From Firmicutes bacterium HGW-Firmicutes-16 (lineage in GTDB: Bacteria > Bacillota > Clostridia > Oscillospirales > Oscillospiraceae): a stretch of 64,000 bases of DNA. Made by a program: the position numbers and the translations under genes. The notes beneath the pieces are model-generated. The model was not told the origin of the DNA and ran no database searches. It saw only the letters and a program-made list of their open reading frames with translations. Each line of letters opens with the position of its first letter. Positions within the stretch are counted from its first letter, which is position 1. The stretch lies in NCBI GenBank assembly GCA_002841545.1, contig PGZZ01000005.1:62001-126000 (forward strand). The letters are read 5' to 3'. Of the stretch, positions 33,958 to 42,229 are shown one piece after another.

Positions 33958-35270
33958 TATTTGTCCCCGCTTTTATCTCTGCTGTCGATTTTGAGTGACA
34001 GCATACTGGATCTTACGGCGTCCACCTTGTCCTTGAGAAGATATATACAGGCATCCTCTGTCGAAAAACCGAGAACGATATCCTCCGCCAGCGCACGGCA
34101 GCTGGGCGCTCCGCAGGAGCCGCAGTCCAGCCCGTATAGGCTTTTTTCAATCTTCTCAATTTCACGCATCATTTCCAGGGAGCGTTCCGGCAGCGGGTCG
34201 AGCCGCAGCGCGTCAATAGGCGCGACTTCCGCGTCCCAGAGCAGCTCTTTGGGCACTGAATCGCCTGACAAATTGTTGCAGGCAACGGGACGGTAACTCC
34301 TCAGATGCTTCATTCTCGTCGCCGCCACATATGGGTTTTCTATATTCAGTACCCCGCCCACGCAGCCTGCGGGGCAGGCATTGAGTTCGACGAAGTCCTG
34401 ATCCGCAAGACGATCGTCCTCCATCTCCTCAAGCACCTTGATAACATTTTCAATTCCATCCGCCGCAAGATAACGTACCGTGAAGGTCGCAGCGGCCTCT
34501 CCTCCGCTGTTTCCCCAGCTCAGACCCATACGCCCGGACTGCGAAGTGTCGGGTCCTGTGCCCTCCAAAGCGCATTTGTTCATGGCGGTAAGCAGAGCGG
34601 GATATATCTCGCTGACGGAAACAGCAAGATCAACGCCGCTTATTTCGGTTCCCATTGGGTTTTTAATCGCCGTTGCCTTTGCAGGGCACGGAGTTATGAA
34701 CACAATTCCGATTTCCTCGGGCTTAAAGCCCGTAACTGCAACCGCTTTTTCGCGCGCTAGGCGCGCCGCGACTTCCATCGGGGCGGAAAGCGGCAGTACG
34801 TTTTTAAGAAGATGCGGAAAGCGTATTCTGATAAGCCTTAAAACGGCGGGGCAGGCTGATGAGATGACAGGCTTTATAAGCTCGCCCTCTTCAAGCATCC
34901 TGCGCGTTGCGTCGCTTACAAGCTCCGCTGCGGCCGCCACCTCATAAACGGCATCAAAACCGAGCTCGCAGAGTGCGGCGCGTATCAGCTCCAGGTCCTC
35001 CTGCCTCTTGTACTGGCCAAAAAGGGATGGGGGCGGAAGTACTACCTTATATTTATATTTTTCGATCTCGCTGAGCGGATCGGTCACGGCGTGCTTGGCA
35101 TGATGCGGGCAAACCCTGATGCATTCTCCGCAGTCTATACAGCGCTCCGCGATAATTCGCGCCTTTCCATCACGGACACGGATTGCTTCCGTTGGGCAGC
35201 GCTTGACGCAGGTTATGCACCCACGGCAGGCATCCTTGTCCAGTGTAACAGAGTGAAAATACTCAGCCAT
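33957..35270 (-). CDS. Sensory-type [FeFe] hydrogenase homologue with ferredoxin domain
   Basis: A 437-residue protein. Two [4Fe-4S] motifs (CRGCITCVKRCP and CIDCGECIRVCP, about 15-56) precede an H-cluster domain. L1 reads SSACPAV where catalytic enzymes have TSCCPxW, so the proton-relay cysteine is alanine and the cluster ligand cysteine remains. L2 is TPCPAK and L3 is NACPAGCVGG, without the GGGQ ending. A C-terminal cysteine motif CGSCGAPSC (about 395-405) resembles the four-cysteine Fe-S domain of RnfB. The Cys-to-Ala change is known in HydS-type sensory hydrogenases, so I infer a redox or hydrogen sensor and not a turnover enzyme. It is embedded with an RsbW-like ATPase, DRTGG and PHP proteins, divergent from hydABC. 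Confidence 0.8.
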   Translation of the reverse strand: MAEYFHSVTLDKDACRGCITCVKRCPTEAIRVRDGKARIIAERCIDCGECIRVCPHHAKHAVTDPLSEIEKYKYKVVLPPPSLFGQYKRQEDLELIRAALCELGFDAVYEVAAAAELVSDATRRMLEEGELIKPVISSACPAVLRLIRIRFPHLLKNVLPLSAPMEVAARLAREKAVAVTGFKPEEIGIVFITPCPAKATAIKNPMGTEISGVDLAVSVSEIYPALLTAMNKCALEGTGPDTSQSGRMGLSWGNSGGEAAATFTVRYLAADGIENVIKVLEEMEDDRLADQDFVELNACPAGCVGGVLNIENPYVAATRMKHLRSYRPVACNNLSGDSVPKELLWDAEVAPIDALRLDPLPERSLEMMREIEKIEKSLYGLDCGSCGAPSCRALAEDIVLGFSTEDACIYLLKDKVDAVRSSMLSLKIDSRDKSGDK

Positions 35271-35291
35271 TTTGAGCCTCCAAAGAGTATG

Positions 35292-35723
35292 TTATTTGAC
35301 GATGTTCACAATGAGCGTCACCTTTGTACCAACGCCCACGGTGCTGTCGATTATAAGTTCGTCGGAATATTTTTTCATGTTGGGGAGCCCCATTCCTGCT
35401 CCAAAGCCCAGTCCCCTCACCTGCTCAGAAGCGGTTGACCAGCCTTCCTGCATGGCAAGCTCAATGTTCTCGATCCCGGGTCCCTTATCTACGAGCTCCG
35501 CGACGATTTTTTCATCGTCAATCCAGACATCGATCTCGCCGCCGTCGGCATGGATCACCATATTAATCTCGCCCTCAAAAAGCGAAATAGAAAGCTTCCT
35601 GACTGTTTCGGGGTATATTCCCAGCTGCTTTAGAGTTTTCTTCACAGCACTGGATGCTATCCCAGCCCTTGTAAAATCGTCTCCGGGCACGACATAGTGG
35701 TAATGTAGGCTGTTTTCGCTCAT
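35292..35723 (-). CDS. RsbW-like anti-sigma-factor/serine kinase ATPase domain protein
   Basis: About 143 residues forming a single GHKL ATPase domain of the anti-sigma regulatory (RsbW/SpoIIAB) type: FEGEINMVIHA (N box), VDKGPGI (G1) and GFGAGMGLPNMKK (G2). The ATG at 35723 overlaps the stop of the upstream DRTGG gene in an ATGA junction, the better choice over TTG at 35735, which abuts the ribosome binding site. It probably phosphorylates or sequesters a partner protein in response to the hydrogenase-like sensor. No sigma factor or anti-anti-sigma gene is adjacent. Confidence 0.82.
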   Translation of the reverse strand: MSENSLHYHYVVPGDDFTRAGIASSAVKKTLKQLGIYPETVRKLSISLFEGEINMVIHADGGEIDVWIDDEKIVAELVDKGPGIENIELAMQEGWSTASEQVRGLGFGAGMGLPNMKKYSDELIIDSTVGVGTKVTLIVNIVK

Positions 35724-36073
35724 TTTATATGACAACCTCCGTTCAGTCCCGCTTCAAAAAGCAGACCGCAGGCTGTAAACATCCGGTGCGTCGTCGTCAT
35801 AACAGCGATACCGTTGTCCCTCGCCGCTTCGAGAATGTCCTCTCCGGGCGTTTTTCCGCGAACGAAAACAACACAGACCATGTCCATCATCGCCGCGGTT
35901 CGAATCGCCTGCTGGTTAAGAAGTCCTGTTATCAGAACCGCCTGATCCTTGACGAAAGCAAGCACATCACTCATCATGTCGCTTCCGCAGGCCGAGCGGA
36001 CCTCTGTGTCCATAAACTCCTCTCCAACAAGAAGCTGTGCGTCCAGAATCTTCTGGATATCTTTAATAAACAT
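35720..36073 (-). CDS. DRTGG-domain protein 2
   Basis: A 117-residue single DRTGG-type domain (FMDTEVRSACGSDMMSDVL at about 20-38; the canonical DRTGG is degenerate), related to the protein at 33622-33957. It is the first gene of the minus-strand sensing cluster and overlaps the ATPase gene by 4 bases. GGGGGAAT precedes the ATG. Confidence 0.75.
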   Translation of the reverse strand: MFIKDIQKILDAQLLVGEEFMDTEVRSACGSDMMSDVLAFVKDQAVLITGLLNQQAIRTAAMMDMVCVVFVRGKTPGEDILEAARDNGIAVMTTTHRMFTACGLLFEAGLNGGCHIK

Positions 36074-36200
36074 AGATATTCCCCCTGTACTTGTATTGTT
36101 GTATCGTTCAGGTTATAGGTATTTGTTAAATAAGTCACATTCTAAACACAGTTTTTATTGCATTTTTTCGGCTTCGGCGCCCGTGTTTTTTCTTAATTCA

Positions 36201-36230
36201 ATTATAGCACAAAGGCTCGGGCAAAAACAA
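36201..36230 (-). promoter_or_regulatory. Promoter of the minus-strand sensing cluster
   Basis: On the minus strand TTGTTT (36225-36230) and an extended -10, TGCTATAAT (TATAAT at 36201-36206), are 18 bases apart. A leader of about 125 nt precedes the DRTGG gene. Confidence 0.6.
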
Positions 36231-36291
36231 TGTTCCATAACGCAATATGTCGAAAAATTAACGAATCATGCTAGTAAAACGTATTGCTTTA

Positions 36292-36300
36292 TGCTATAAT
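36292..36300 (+). promoter_or_regulatory. Extended -10 promoter of the hydrogenase operon
   Basis: TGCTATAAT with no good -35 hexamer, about 70 nt before the first hyd gene. The identical extended -10 on the opposite strand 90 bases away suggests that the two divergent operons share control. Confidence 0.6.
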
Positions 36301-36376
36301 ATCGGACGGGTTAAACAACTGTTCGACATAAATCTGTCACAGAATACATTTTTATAAAAACTGGAGGAACACACAA

Positions 36377-36868
36377 ATGTCATGCAAAACATGCACAGCT
36401 GGTATTGTCGGAACACCTGAGCAAGACAAGAAGCTGCGAGAAAGCATTGCGTCTCTGCATGGTGACCATTCGCTGGTCCAGGTATTGCAGGTAGCACAGG
36501 AAATCTATGGTTATCTGCCCGAAGAGGTGATTGATGTAATCGCTTCCGAGCTGGGCATCTCAACGGAAAGCGTTTACAGCGTCGCCACCTTTTATTCGCA
36601 GTTCAATTTCAGCCCAAAGGGAAAATATGCCGTTTCCGTATGCCTTGGAACCGCGTGCTACGTCAAGGGTTCCGGCGAAATTTATCAGAAGATTAAGGAC
36701 AAGCTAAAGGTCGAGGACGGCGGCTGTACTCCGGACGGCAAGTTCTCTCTTGACGCCTGCCGTTGTCTTGGCGCCTGCGGTCTTGCACCGGTACTTACGG
36801 TAAATGATGAAGTTTACGGGAAGGTAACCCCCGACCAGATCAATGGGATTTTGGCCAAGTACGAATAA
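36377..36868 (+). CDS. hydC: NuoE-like [2Fe-2S] subunit of NAD-linked [FeFe] hydrogenase
   Basis: A 163-residue NuoE/HydC-type thioredoxin-fold subunit. Cluster cysteines are seen in VCLGTACYVKG and DACRCLGACGLAP, the standard C-x4-C and C-x3-C pattern. It passes electrons between the FMN subunit and the rest of the complex. GGAGGAACACACAA precedes the ATG. First gene of the operon hydC, ATPase, Trx-ferredoxin, hydB, hydA. Confidence 0.93.
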   Translation: MSCKTCTAGIVGTPEQDKKLRESIASLHGDHSLVQVLQVAQEIYGYLPEEVIDVIASELGISTESVYSVATFYSQFNFSPKGKYAVSVCLGTACYVKGSGEIYQKIKDKLKVEDGGCTPDGKFSLDACRCLGACGLAPVLTVNDEVYGKVTPDQINGILAKYE

Positions 36869-36898
36869 CGAATACCTCGAAAATTCGGAGGCGGCACT

Positions 36899-37450
36899 AT
36901 GATGCAGGAGCTTTCCATGAATATACTGGACGTGGCGGAAAACTCCGTCCGCGCCGGTGCCACTATCGTTGAGATAACGGTGGATGAAAAGCCAACTAAT
37001 GACCTTCTCACGGTCACCATTTCCGATAATGGCTGCGGAATGACGCAAGATCAGGTCAAAAATGTCACCGACCCCTTTTATACCACCCGCTCGACAAGAA
37101 AAGTCGGTCTGGGCGTGCCGTTTTTCAAAATGGCGGCGGAGCTAACCGGCGGAAAATTCGTTATAAAGAGCGAAGTCGGGAAGGGTACTGAGGTCAAGGC
37201 AGATTTTGTCCCCTCGAGCATCGATCTTATGCCGCTGGGCAATATTAATGAGACAATATCCTCGCTCATTTACTGCAATCCGCAAATCGATTTTGTATAC
37301 ACGCGACACCTTGAAGATAACGAGATGACTCTGGACACACGAGAATTCCGCCGTATACTGGGGGACATCGAGCTAAACAGCCCAGAGGTATCCAGCTTTA
37401 TCCGCGAATATCTAGCGGAAAACACTACCGACCTATTATCTGGCCGGTAG
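36899..37450 (+). CDS. GHKL ATPase-domain protein in the hydrogenase operon
   Basis: A 183-residue protein with a histidine-kinase-like ATPase fold: MNILDVAENSVRAGA (N box), ISDNGCGMT (G1) and TRKVGLGVPFFK (G2). There is no phospho-histidine domain, sensor or membrane segment, so it is not an ordinary sensor kinase. Residues after about 115 form a separate tail. Genes of this kind recur between hydC and hydB in clostridial hydrogenase operons and may regulate by protein phosphorylation. GGAGG lies before the ATG at 36899; the next codon is also ATG. The partner is unknown. Confidence 0.8.
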   Translation: MMQELSMNILDVAENSVRAGATIVEITVDEKPTNDLLTVTISDNGCGMTQDQVKNVTDPFYTTRSTRKVGLGVPFFKMAAELTGGKFVIKSEVGKGTEVKADFVPSSIDLMPLGNINETISSLIYCNPQIDFVYTRHLEDNEMTLDTREFRRILGDIELNSPEVSSFIREYLAENTTDLLSGR

Positions 37451-37511
37451 GCATAACAAAAATCAGTGATACGCCGCACGACGTATCTACTATACAGGAG
37501 GTAGTCCAAAG

Positions 37512-37883
37512 ATGAAGAATTTAGCAGAACTTCAGGCTTTGCGCGACGAGATGAAAGAAAAAGTCGGCGTCCGCAAAGACAGTGAACACCGCATGAGAAT
37601 AGTCGTTGGTATGGCAACCTGCGGAATCGCCGCAGGCGCGCGTCCGGTCCTTGCTGCCTGCATCAAGGAAGTTGAAACCCGCAAGCTTACCGACGTTGTT
37701 GTAGCTCAGACAGGCTGTATCGGAATTTGCCAGTTTGAGCCGGTGGTCGAAATTTTTGATGCCGACGGCTCAAAGACCACATATGTACACGTCACGCCCG
37801 AAAAGATTCCCAAAATCTTCGCTTCGCATGTTGTAAACGGCAGCCCAGTTGTCGAATACACCATCGGCGCCAACGCAAATTAA
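37512..37883 (+). CDS. Thioredoxin-like [2Fe-2S] ferredoxin of the hydrogenase operon
   Basis: A 123-residue protein with a thioredoxin-like [2Fe-2S] ferredoxin fold: MATCGIAAGARPVL and TGCIGICQFEP give the four cysteines needed. It resembles the N-terminal domain of HydB and the NuoE C-terminal domain, and probably is an extra electron-transfer subunit of the hydrogenase. AGGAGG precedes the ATG, and the hydB start is 12 bases past its stop. Confidence 0.85.
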   Translation: MKNLAELQALRDEMKEKVGVRKDSEHRMRIVVGMATCGIAAGARPVLAACIKEVETRKLTDVVVAQTGCIGICQFEPVVEIFDADGSKTTYVHVTPEKIPKIFASHVVNGSPVVEYTIGANAN

Positions 37884-37895
37884 GGAGGTAAGAAA

Positions 37896-39683
37896 ATGGT
37901 ACGTTCACACATCCTCGTTTGCGGCGGTACAGGCTGTCATTCCTCCGGAAGCAATAAGCTTTTCGAGAATTTCGAGTCCGAGCTCAAAGCTGCCGGCCTC
38001 GCAGACGAAGTTAAAGTTATAATGACCGGCTGTTTCGGTCTTTGCGCGCTCGGTCCCGTCGTCGTAGTGTATCCCGAGGGTGCTTTCTACTCTCAGGTCA
38101 AGGTCGATGATGTTAAGGAAATCGTCACAGAGCACCTGCTCAAGGGCAGACTCGTAAAGCGTCTTCTTTACACCGAGACAATTGCCGAGGACACGATACT
38201 CAGCCTTGACAACACCGATTTCTACCGTAAGCAAAAGCGCGTCGCTCTTGAGAACTGCGGCGTTATCGACCCCGAAAACATTAACGAATACATAGCCTAT
38301 GACGGCTATATGGCTCTGGCTAAGGTTCTGACCGAAATGACTCCGCAGGATGTCGTCAAGGAAATCTCGGACAGCGGACTTCGCGGACGCGGCGGCGGCG
38401 GCTTCCCCACAGGCAAAAAATGGAGCTTTGCCGCGGCTCAGCCCGCCGGCGATAAATACGTCTGCTGCAACGCAGACGAAGGCGACCCCGGCGCATTCAT
38501 GGACCGCAGCGTGCTCGAAGGCGATCCCCACTGCGTACTCGAAGCAATGGCAATCGCGGGCTACGCAATCGGTTCTAACCACGGATACATCTATGTCCGT
38601 GCGGAGTATCCCATCGCGGTCAAGCGTCTTAGAATAGCAATCGCTCAGGCGAGAGAAGCCGGACTTCTCGGCGATAACATCCTCGGCTCGGGCTTCAATT
38701 TCGACATTGACATTCGTCTCGGCGCCGGCGCTTTCGTCTGTGGCGAGGAGACTGCGCTTATGAACTCAATCGAGGGCAAGCGCGGCGACCCGCGTCCCCG
38801 TCCTCCCTTCCCCGCTGTCAAGGGCCTTTTTGGTAAGCCCACAATCCTCAACAATGTTGAGACCTATGCGAACATATCGCGTATCATCAGAAACGGCGCA
38901 GCGTGGTTTGCTTCCATGGGCACAGAAAAGTCCAAGGGCACCAAGGTCTTTGCGCTTGGCGGCAAGATTAACCACACCGGCCTTGTCGAAATCCCGATGG
39001 GCACTACGCTCCGCGAAATCATCGAGGAAATCGGCGGCGGCTGTCCCGACGGCAAAAAGTTCAAGGCTGTTCAGACCGGCGGTCCCTCCGGCGGCTGCAT
39101 TCCCGAGAAGTACCTTGATACTCCTGTCGACTACGAAACACTGACCGCTCTCGGTTCGATCATGGGTTCCGGCGCAATGATAGTCATGGATGAAGACAAC
39201 TGCATGGTCGACATCGCGAAATTCTTCCTTGAGTTCACGGTCGAAGAAAGCTGCGGAAAATGCACACCCTGCCGCGTCGGCGTCCGTCGCTTATACGAAA
39301 TCCTTGACAAGATTACTTCCGGCAACGGCGAGATGGAGGATATCGACAAGCTCGAAGAGCTCTGCTACTTCATCAAGGAAAACGCTCTCTGCGGTCTTGG
39401 ACAGACCGCTCCGAACCCCGTTCTCTCGACGATAAAATATTTCCGCGAAGAGTATGAGGCTCATATCATCGAAAAGCGCTGCCCCGCGGGTGTCTGTAAG
39501 AAGCTGCTCAACTACACGATTGACCCCGAGCTTTGCAAGGGCTGCACGCTCTGCGCGCGCAACTGTCCCGCGAACGCTATTACGGGCGAAGTCAAAAAAG
39601 CCCACGTTATAGACAGCGCGGCATGCATCAAGTGCGGAGCTTGCATAGATAGCTGCAAGTTCAAAGCAATCTTTAAGAAATAA
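37896..39683 (+). CDS. hydB: NuoF-like FMN/NADH subunit of the [FeFe] hydrogenase
   Basis: A 595-residue HydB. An N-terminal thioredoxin-like [2Fe-2S] domain (1-100) precedes the NuoF core with GLRGRGGGGFPTGKKW (FMN, about 160-175), NADEGDPGAF (NADH, about 190-200), an SLBB region and ESCGKCTPCR (4Fe-4S, about 450). A C-terminal 2x[4Fe-4S] ferredoxin domain (CKGCTLCARNCP and CIKCGACIDSC) follows, about 535-590. This is the layout of electron-bifurcating HydABC complexes, which couple NADH and reduced ferredoxin to hydrogen. AAGGAGG precedes the ATG. Codons end overwhelmingly in C, unlike the surface-protein genes. Confidence 0.95.
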   Translation: MVRSHILVCGGTGCHSSGSNKLFENFESELKAAGLADEVKVIMTGCFGLCALGPVVVVYPEGAFYSQVKVDDVKEIVTEHLLKGRLVKRLLYTETIAEDTILSLDNTDFYRKQKRVALENCGVIDPENINEYIAYDGYMALAKVLTEMTPQDVVKEISDSGLRGRGGGGFPTGKKWSFAAAQPAGDKYVCCNADEGDPGAFMDRSVLEGDPHCVLEAMAIAGYAIGSNHGYIYVRAEYPIAVKRLRIAIAQAREAGLLGDNILGSGFNFDIDIRLGAGAFVCGEETALMNSIEGKRGDPRPRPPFPAVKGLFGKPTILNNVETYANISRIIRNGAAWFASMGTEKSKGTKVFALGGKINHTGLVEIPMGTTLREIIEEIGGGCPDGKKFKAVQTGGPSGGCIPEKYLDTPVDYETLTALGSIMGSGAMIVMDEDNCMVDIAKFFLEFTVEESCGKCTPCRVGVRRLYEILDKITSGNGEMEDIDKLEELCYFIKENALCGLGQTAPNPVLSTIKYFREEYEAHIIEKRCPAGVCKKLLNYTIDPELCKGCTLCARNCPANAITGEVKKAHVIDSAACIKCGACIDSCKFKAIFKK

Positions 39684-39701
39684 GGAGAGGAGGATATGGA
39701 A

Positions 39702-41453
39702 ATGAAAATGATAAATCTCAAAATCAATGGCGTGCCTGTAACAGTCCCCGAAGGAACGACCATTTTGCAGGCTGCCCGTGAGGCGCATATCGACATCCCT
39801 ACTCTCTGCTACCTCAAGGATATAAACGAAATCGGCGCTTGCCGTATGTGCGTTGTCGAAATTAAGGGTTCCCCGAAGCTAAACGCCTCCTGCGTCTTCC
39901 CTGTCTCGGAGGGAATGGAAGTTATTACAAACAGCAAAAAGGTTTTTGAGGCTCGTAAAATGAACCTTCAGCTCCTTCTATCTAATCATAAGCGCGAGTG
40001 CCTTACCTGCATCCGTTCCGGCTCCTGCGAGCTCCAGAAGCTCTGCCATGACTACGGTGTAGATGATGAGGGCAAATACGACGGGTCCCTGACCCCCTCG
40101 ACAGTTGACGATTCCGCTACCCACATGGTTCGCGACAACTCAAAGTGCATCCTTTGCCGCCGTTGCACGGCGGTCTGCGATCAGCTTCAGGACGCGGCGG
40201 TCATTGGCGTAAACAAGCGCGGCTTCAACACCCATATCGGCAGTGCCTTCGACGCTCCGCTTAATACTGTCGCCTGCGTTTCCTGCGGACAGTGCATAGT
40301 TGCCTGCCCCACCGGTGCTCTCCACGAGAAGGATCAGACGGACGAAGTCTGGGCGGCTCTTGCCGATCCCACAAAGCGCGTCGTTGTTCAGACGGCTCCC
40401 GCTACCCGTGCCGCACTCGGTGAAGTATTCAACATGCCCATCGGCACTAATGTTGAGGGAAAGATGGTTGCTGCTCTGCGCCGTCTCGGCTTCGACGATG
40501 TGTTCGACACCGATTTCTCCGCCGACCTTACAATACTTGAAGAGGCCACCGAGCTTGTTGAACGCATCAACAACAAGGGTACCCTTCCGCTCATCACCTC
40601 CTGCTCGCCCGGCTGGATAAACTACTGCGAGCATTATTATCCCGAGTTCATTCCGAACCTCTCCACCTGCAAATCCCCGCAGCAGATGTTCGGCGCTATC
40701 ACAAAGAGCTGGTATGCCGCAAAGCTCGGTATTGACCCGAAGAACATTTTCGTCGTCAGCATCATGCCCTGCACCGCGAAGAAATATGAGTGCAAACGTG
40801 CCGAACAGGGAGCAAACGGCGTTCCCGATGTCGACGTAGCTCTCACAACCCGCGAACTCGGCCGCATGATTGAGCGCGCAGGTATTGACTTTACAAATCT
40901 GCCCGACGAGAATTATGACGCTCCTCTTGGCGTTTCCACCGGCGCTGCCGTCATCTTCGGCGCAACCGGCGGAGTAATGGAAGCAGCTCTGCGCACCGCT
41001 GCTGAGTGGCTCACAGGCGACCCTGCAGCTCCCATCGAATTCTGCGACGTGCGCGGAACGAACGGAGTCAAGGAAGCCACCTATACTGTCGCTGGACTCA
41101 CGCTGAATGTCGCCGTCGCCTCTGGTCTCAAGAACGCGAAGGAGCTCCTCGAAGCCGTCAAGCGCGGTGAGAAGAACTACCACTTCATCGAGGTCATGGG
41201 TTGCCCCGGTGGCTGCGTCAATGGCGGTGGTCAGCCAATTCAGCCCGCAAACATCCGCAACAATGTGGACATTAAAAAACTCCGCGCAAAGGCTCTCTAT
41301 TCCGAGGACGCGGGCAAGACTCTTCGCAAGTCCCATGACAACCCTGTCATTAAGGAGCTGTACGACAGTTTCCTCGAAAAGCCGGGCAGTCACAAGGCGC
41401 ACGAACTCCTGCACACGACCTACACTGCAAAAAACCGCTTCCACGGCGAATAA
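39702..41453 (+). CDS. hydA: Catalytic [FeFe] hydrogenase subunit
   Basis: About 583 residues. An N-terminal [2Fe-2S] domain (GACRMCVVE), a His-Cys [4Fe-4S] element (HKRECLTCIRSGSCELQ) and two [4Fe-4S] clusters (CILCRRCTAVC, CVSCGQCIVACP) precede the H-cluster domain. L1 is TSCSPGW, differing from the textbook TSCCPxW by serine at the second cysteine; L2 is MPCTAKKYE; L3 is GCPGGCVNGGGQP. It reduces protons or oxidises hydrogen with HydB and HydC. I prefer the ATG at 39702 because GGAGG (39689-39693) is 8 nt away; the ATG at 39696 is only 2 nt away. A strong terminator ends the operon. The maturases HydE, HydF and HydG are not in the window. Confidence 0.95.
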   Translation: MKMINLKINGVPVTVPEGTTILQAAREAHIDIPTLCYLKDINEIGACRMCVVEIKGSPKLNASCVFPVSEGMEVITNSKKVFEARKMNLQLLLSNHKRECLTCIRSGSCELQKLCHDYGVDDEGKYDGSLTPSTVDDSATHMVRDNSKCILCRRCTAVCDQLQDAAVIGVNKRGFNTHIGSAFDAPLNTVACVSCGQCIVACPTGALHEKDQTDEVWAALADPTKRVVVQTAPATRAALGEVFNMPIGTNVEGKMVAALRRLGFDDVFDTDFSADLTILEEATELVERINNKGTLPLITSCSPGWINYCEHYYPEFIPNLSTCKSPQQMFGAITKSWYAAKLGIDPKNIFVVSIMPCTAKKYECKRAEQGANGVPDVDVALTTRELGRMIERAGIDFTNLPDENYDAPLGVSTGAAVIFGATGGVMEAALRTAAEWLTGDPAAPIEFCDVRGTNGVKEATYTVAGLTLNVAVASGLKNAKELLEAVKRGEKNYHFIEVMGCPGGCVNGGGQPIQPANIRNNVDIKKLRAKALYSEDAGKTLRKSHDNPVIKELYDSFLEKPGSHKAHELLHTTYTAKNRFHGE

Positions 41454-41463
41454 CACTTTATAA

Positions 41464-41502
41464 CGGAAAGCTCCCATCCGATTCTTCGGACGGGAGCTTT
41501 TT
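41464..41502. terminator. Bidirectional terminator after hydA
   Basis: AAAGCTCCCATCCG pairs with CGGACGGGAGCTTTTT around a short loop. It lies between convergent operons. Confidence 0.85.
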
Positions 41503-41515
41503 ATTTTCATAAGAT

Positions 41516-42229
41516 TTAAAGCAGTTCCTTTATCTTCTCAGTCAATTCTTCGGAAAACTCCGATTTTTCGTAGCTTCCGGCTATCTTGACGGGAGAGCCC
41601 GAGAGAATAATTATCGTATCCGCAAGGCGCAGAGCCTCCGGAATATCGTGCGTGACAGAAAGCACCGTGCGGCGCAATGGGTCGTTTTCGTAGGCACGAA
41701 AAAAGGTCTCATAAAGCTCGTCCTTCAGCTTCGGATCCTGTTCTTTAAAAGGCTCGTCGAGAAAAAGCAGCTCGGACGGATACAAAAACGCCCTGCAAAG
41801 CGCGACTCGCTGTACCATACCGCCCGAAAGCTCGTTTATGTCGGAAAATTCGTAAGCCTCAAGACCCACAAGCTTCAACTGTTTTCGGATGAGCTCAGCG
41901 CGCTCTTCCTTGGTATAGCCGCGACCGTCGGATTTCCGCACATTTTTAAGTACAAGTTCAAGATTGTCATGCACATCCAACCACGGCAGTAGCCTGTGCT
42001 CTTGAAAGACATACGAGCCACGCAAAACGCGCTCTTTGCCGTCTGTCTCAAAGACGACCCGTCCGCCATCGGGCGGCACTATCCCTGCGATAATGTTTAT
42101 AAGCGTCGTTTTGCCCACGCCCGAGGCCCCGAGGATGCAGGTGACCTCATGTTCTTTGAATTCGGCGGTAAAATGCGAAAACAGCTCTTTTCCGCCGTAT
42201 TTTTTACTGATGTCCAAAAGTTTTATCAT
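41516..42229 (-). CDS. ABC importer ATPase (nitrate/sulfonate/taurine type)
   Basis: About 237 residues. Walker A is GASGVGKTT, the signature NELSGGMVQR, Walker B LLFLDEPF and the switch histidine in VTHD. It belongs to the SsuB/TauB/ThiZ group that powers NMT1-type importers. The ATG at 42229 follows AAAGGTG and overlaps the permease gene by 26 bases; an upstream ATG at 42247 is possible. Last gene of a four-gene operon headed by a TM1266-type hydrogenase-system regulator. Confidence 0.88.
   Translation of the reverse strand: MIKLLDISKKYGGKELFSHFTAEFKEHEVTCILGASGVGKTTLINIIAGIVPPDGGRVVFETDGKERVLRGSYVFQEHRLLPWLDVHDNLELVLKNVRKSDGRGYTKEERAELIRKQLKLVGLEAYEFSDINELSGGMVQRVALCRAFLYPSELLFLDEPFKEQDPKLKDELYETFFRAYENDPLRRTVLSVTHDIPEALRLADTIIILSGSPVKIAGSYEKSEFSEELTEKIKELL

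Noticed and set aside
37905-38582. A 225-codon open frame antisense to hydB
   Set aside because: Same cause as the frame opposite hydA; the sequence has no recognisable protein features.
40140-41510. A 456-codon open frame antisense to hydA
   Set aside because: It is a by-product of the strong C-ending codon bias of hydA. It shows no domain and overlaps a certain gene completely.
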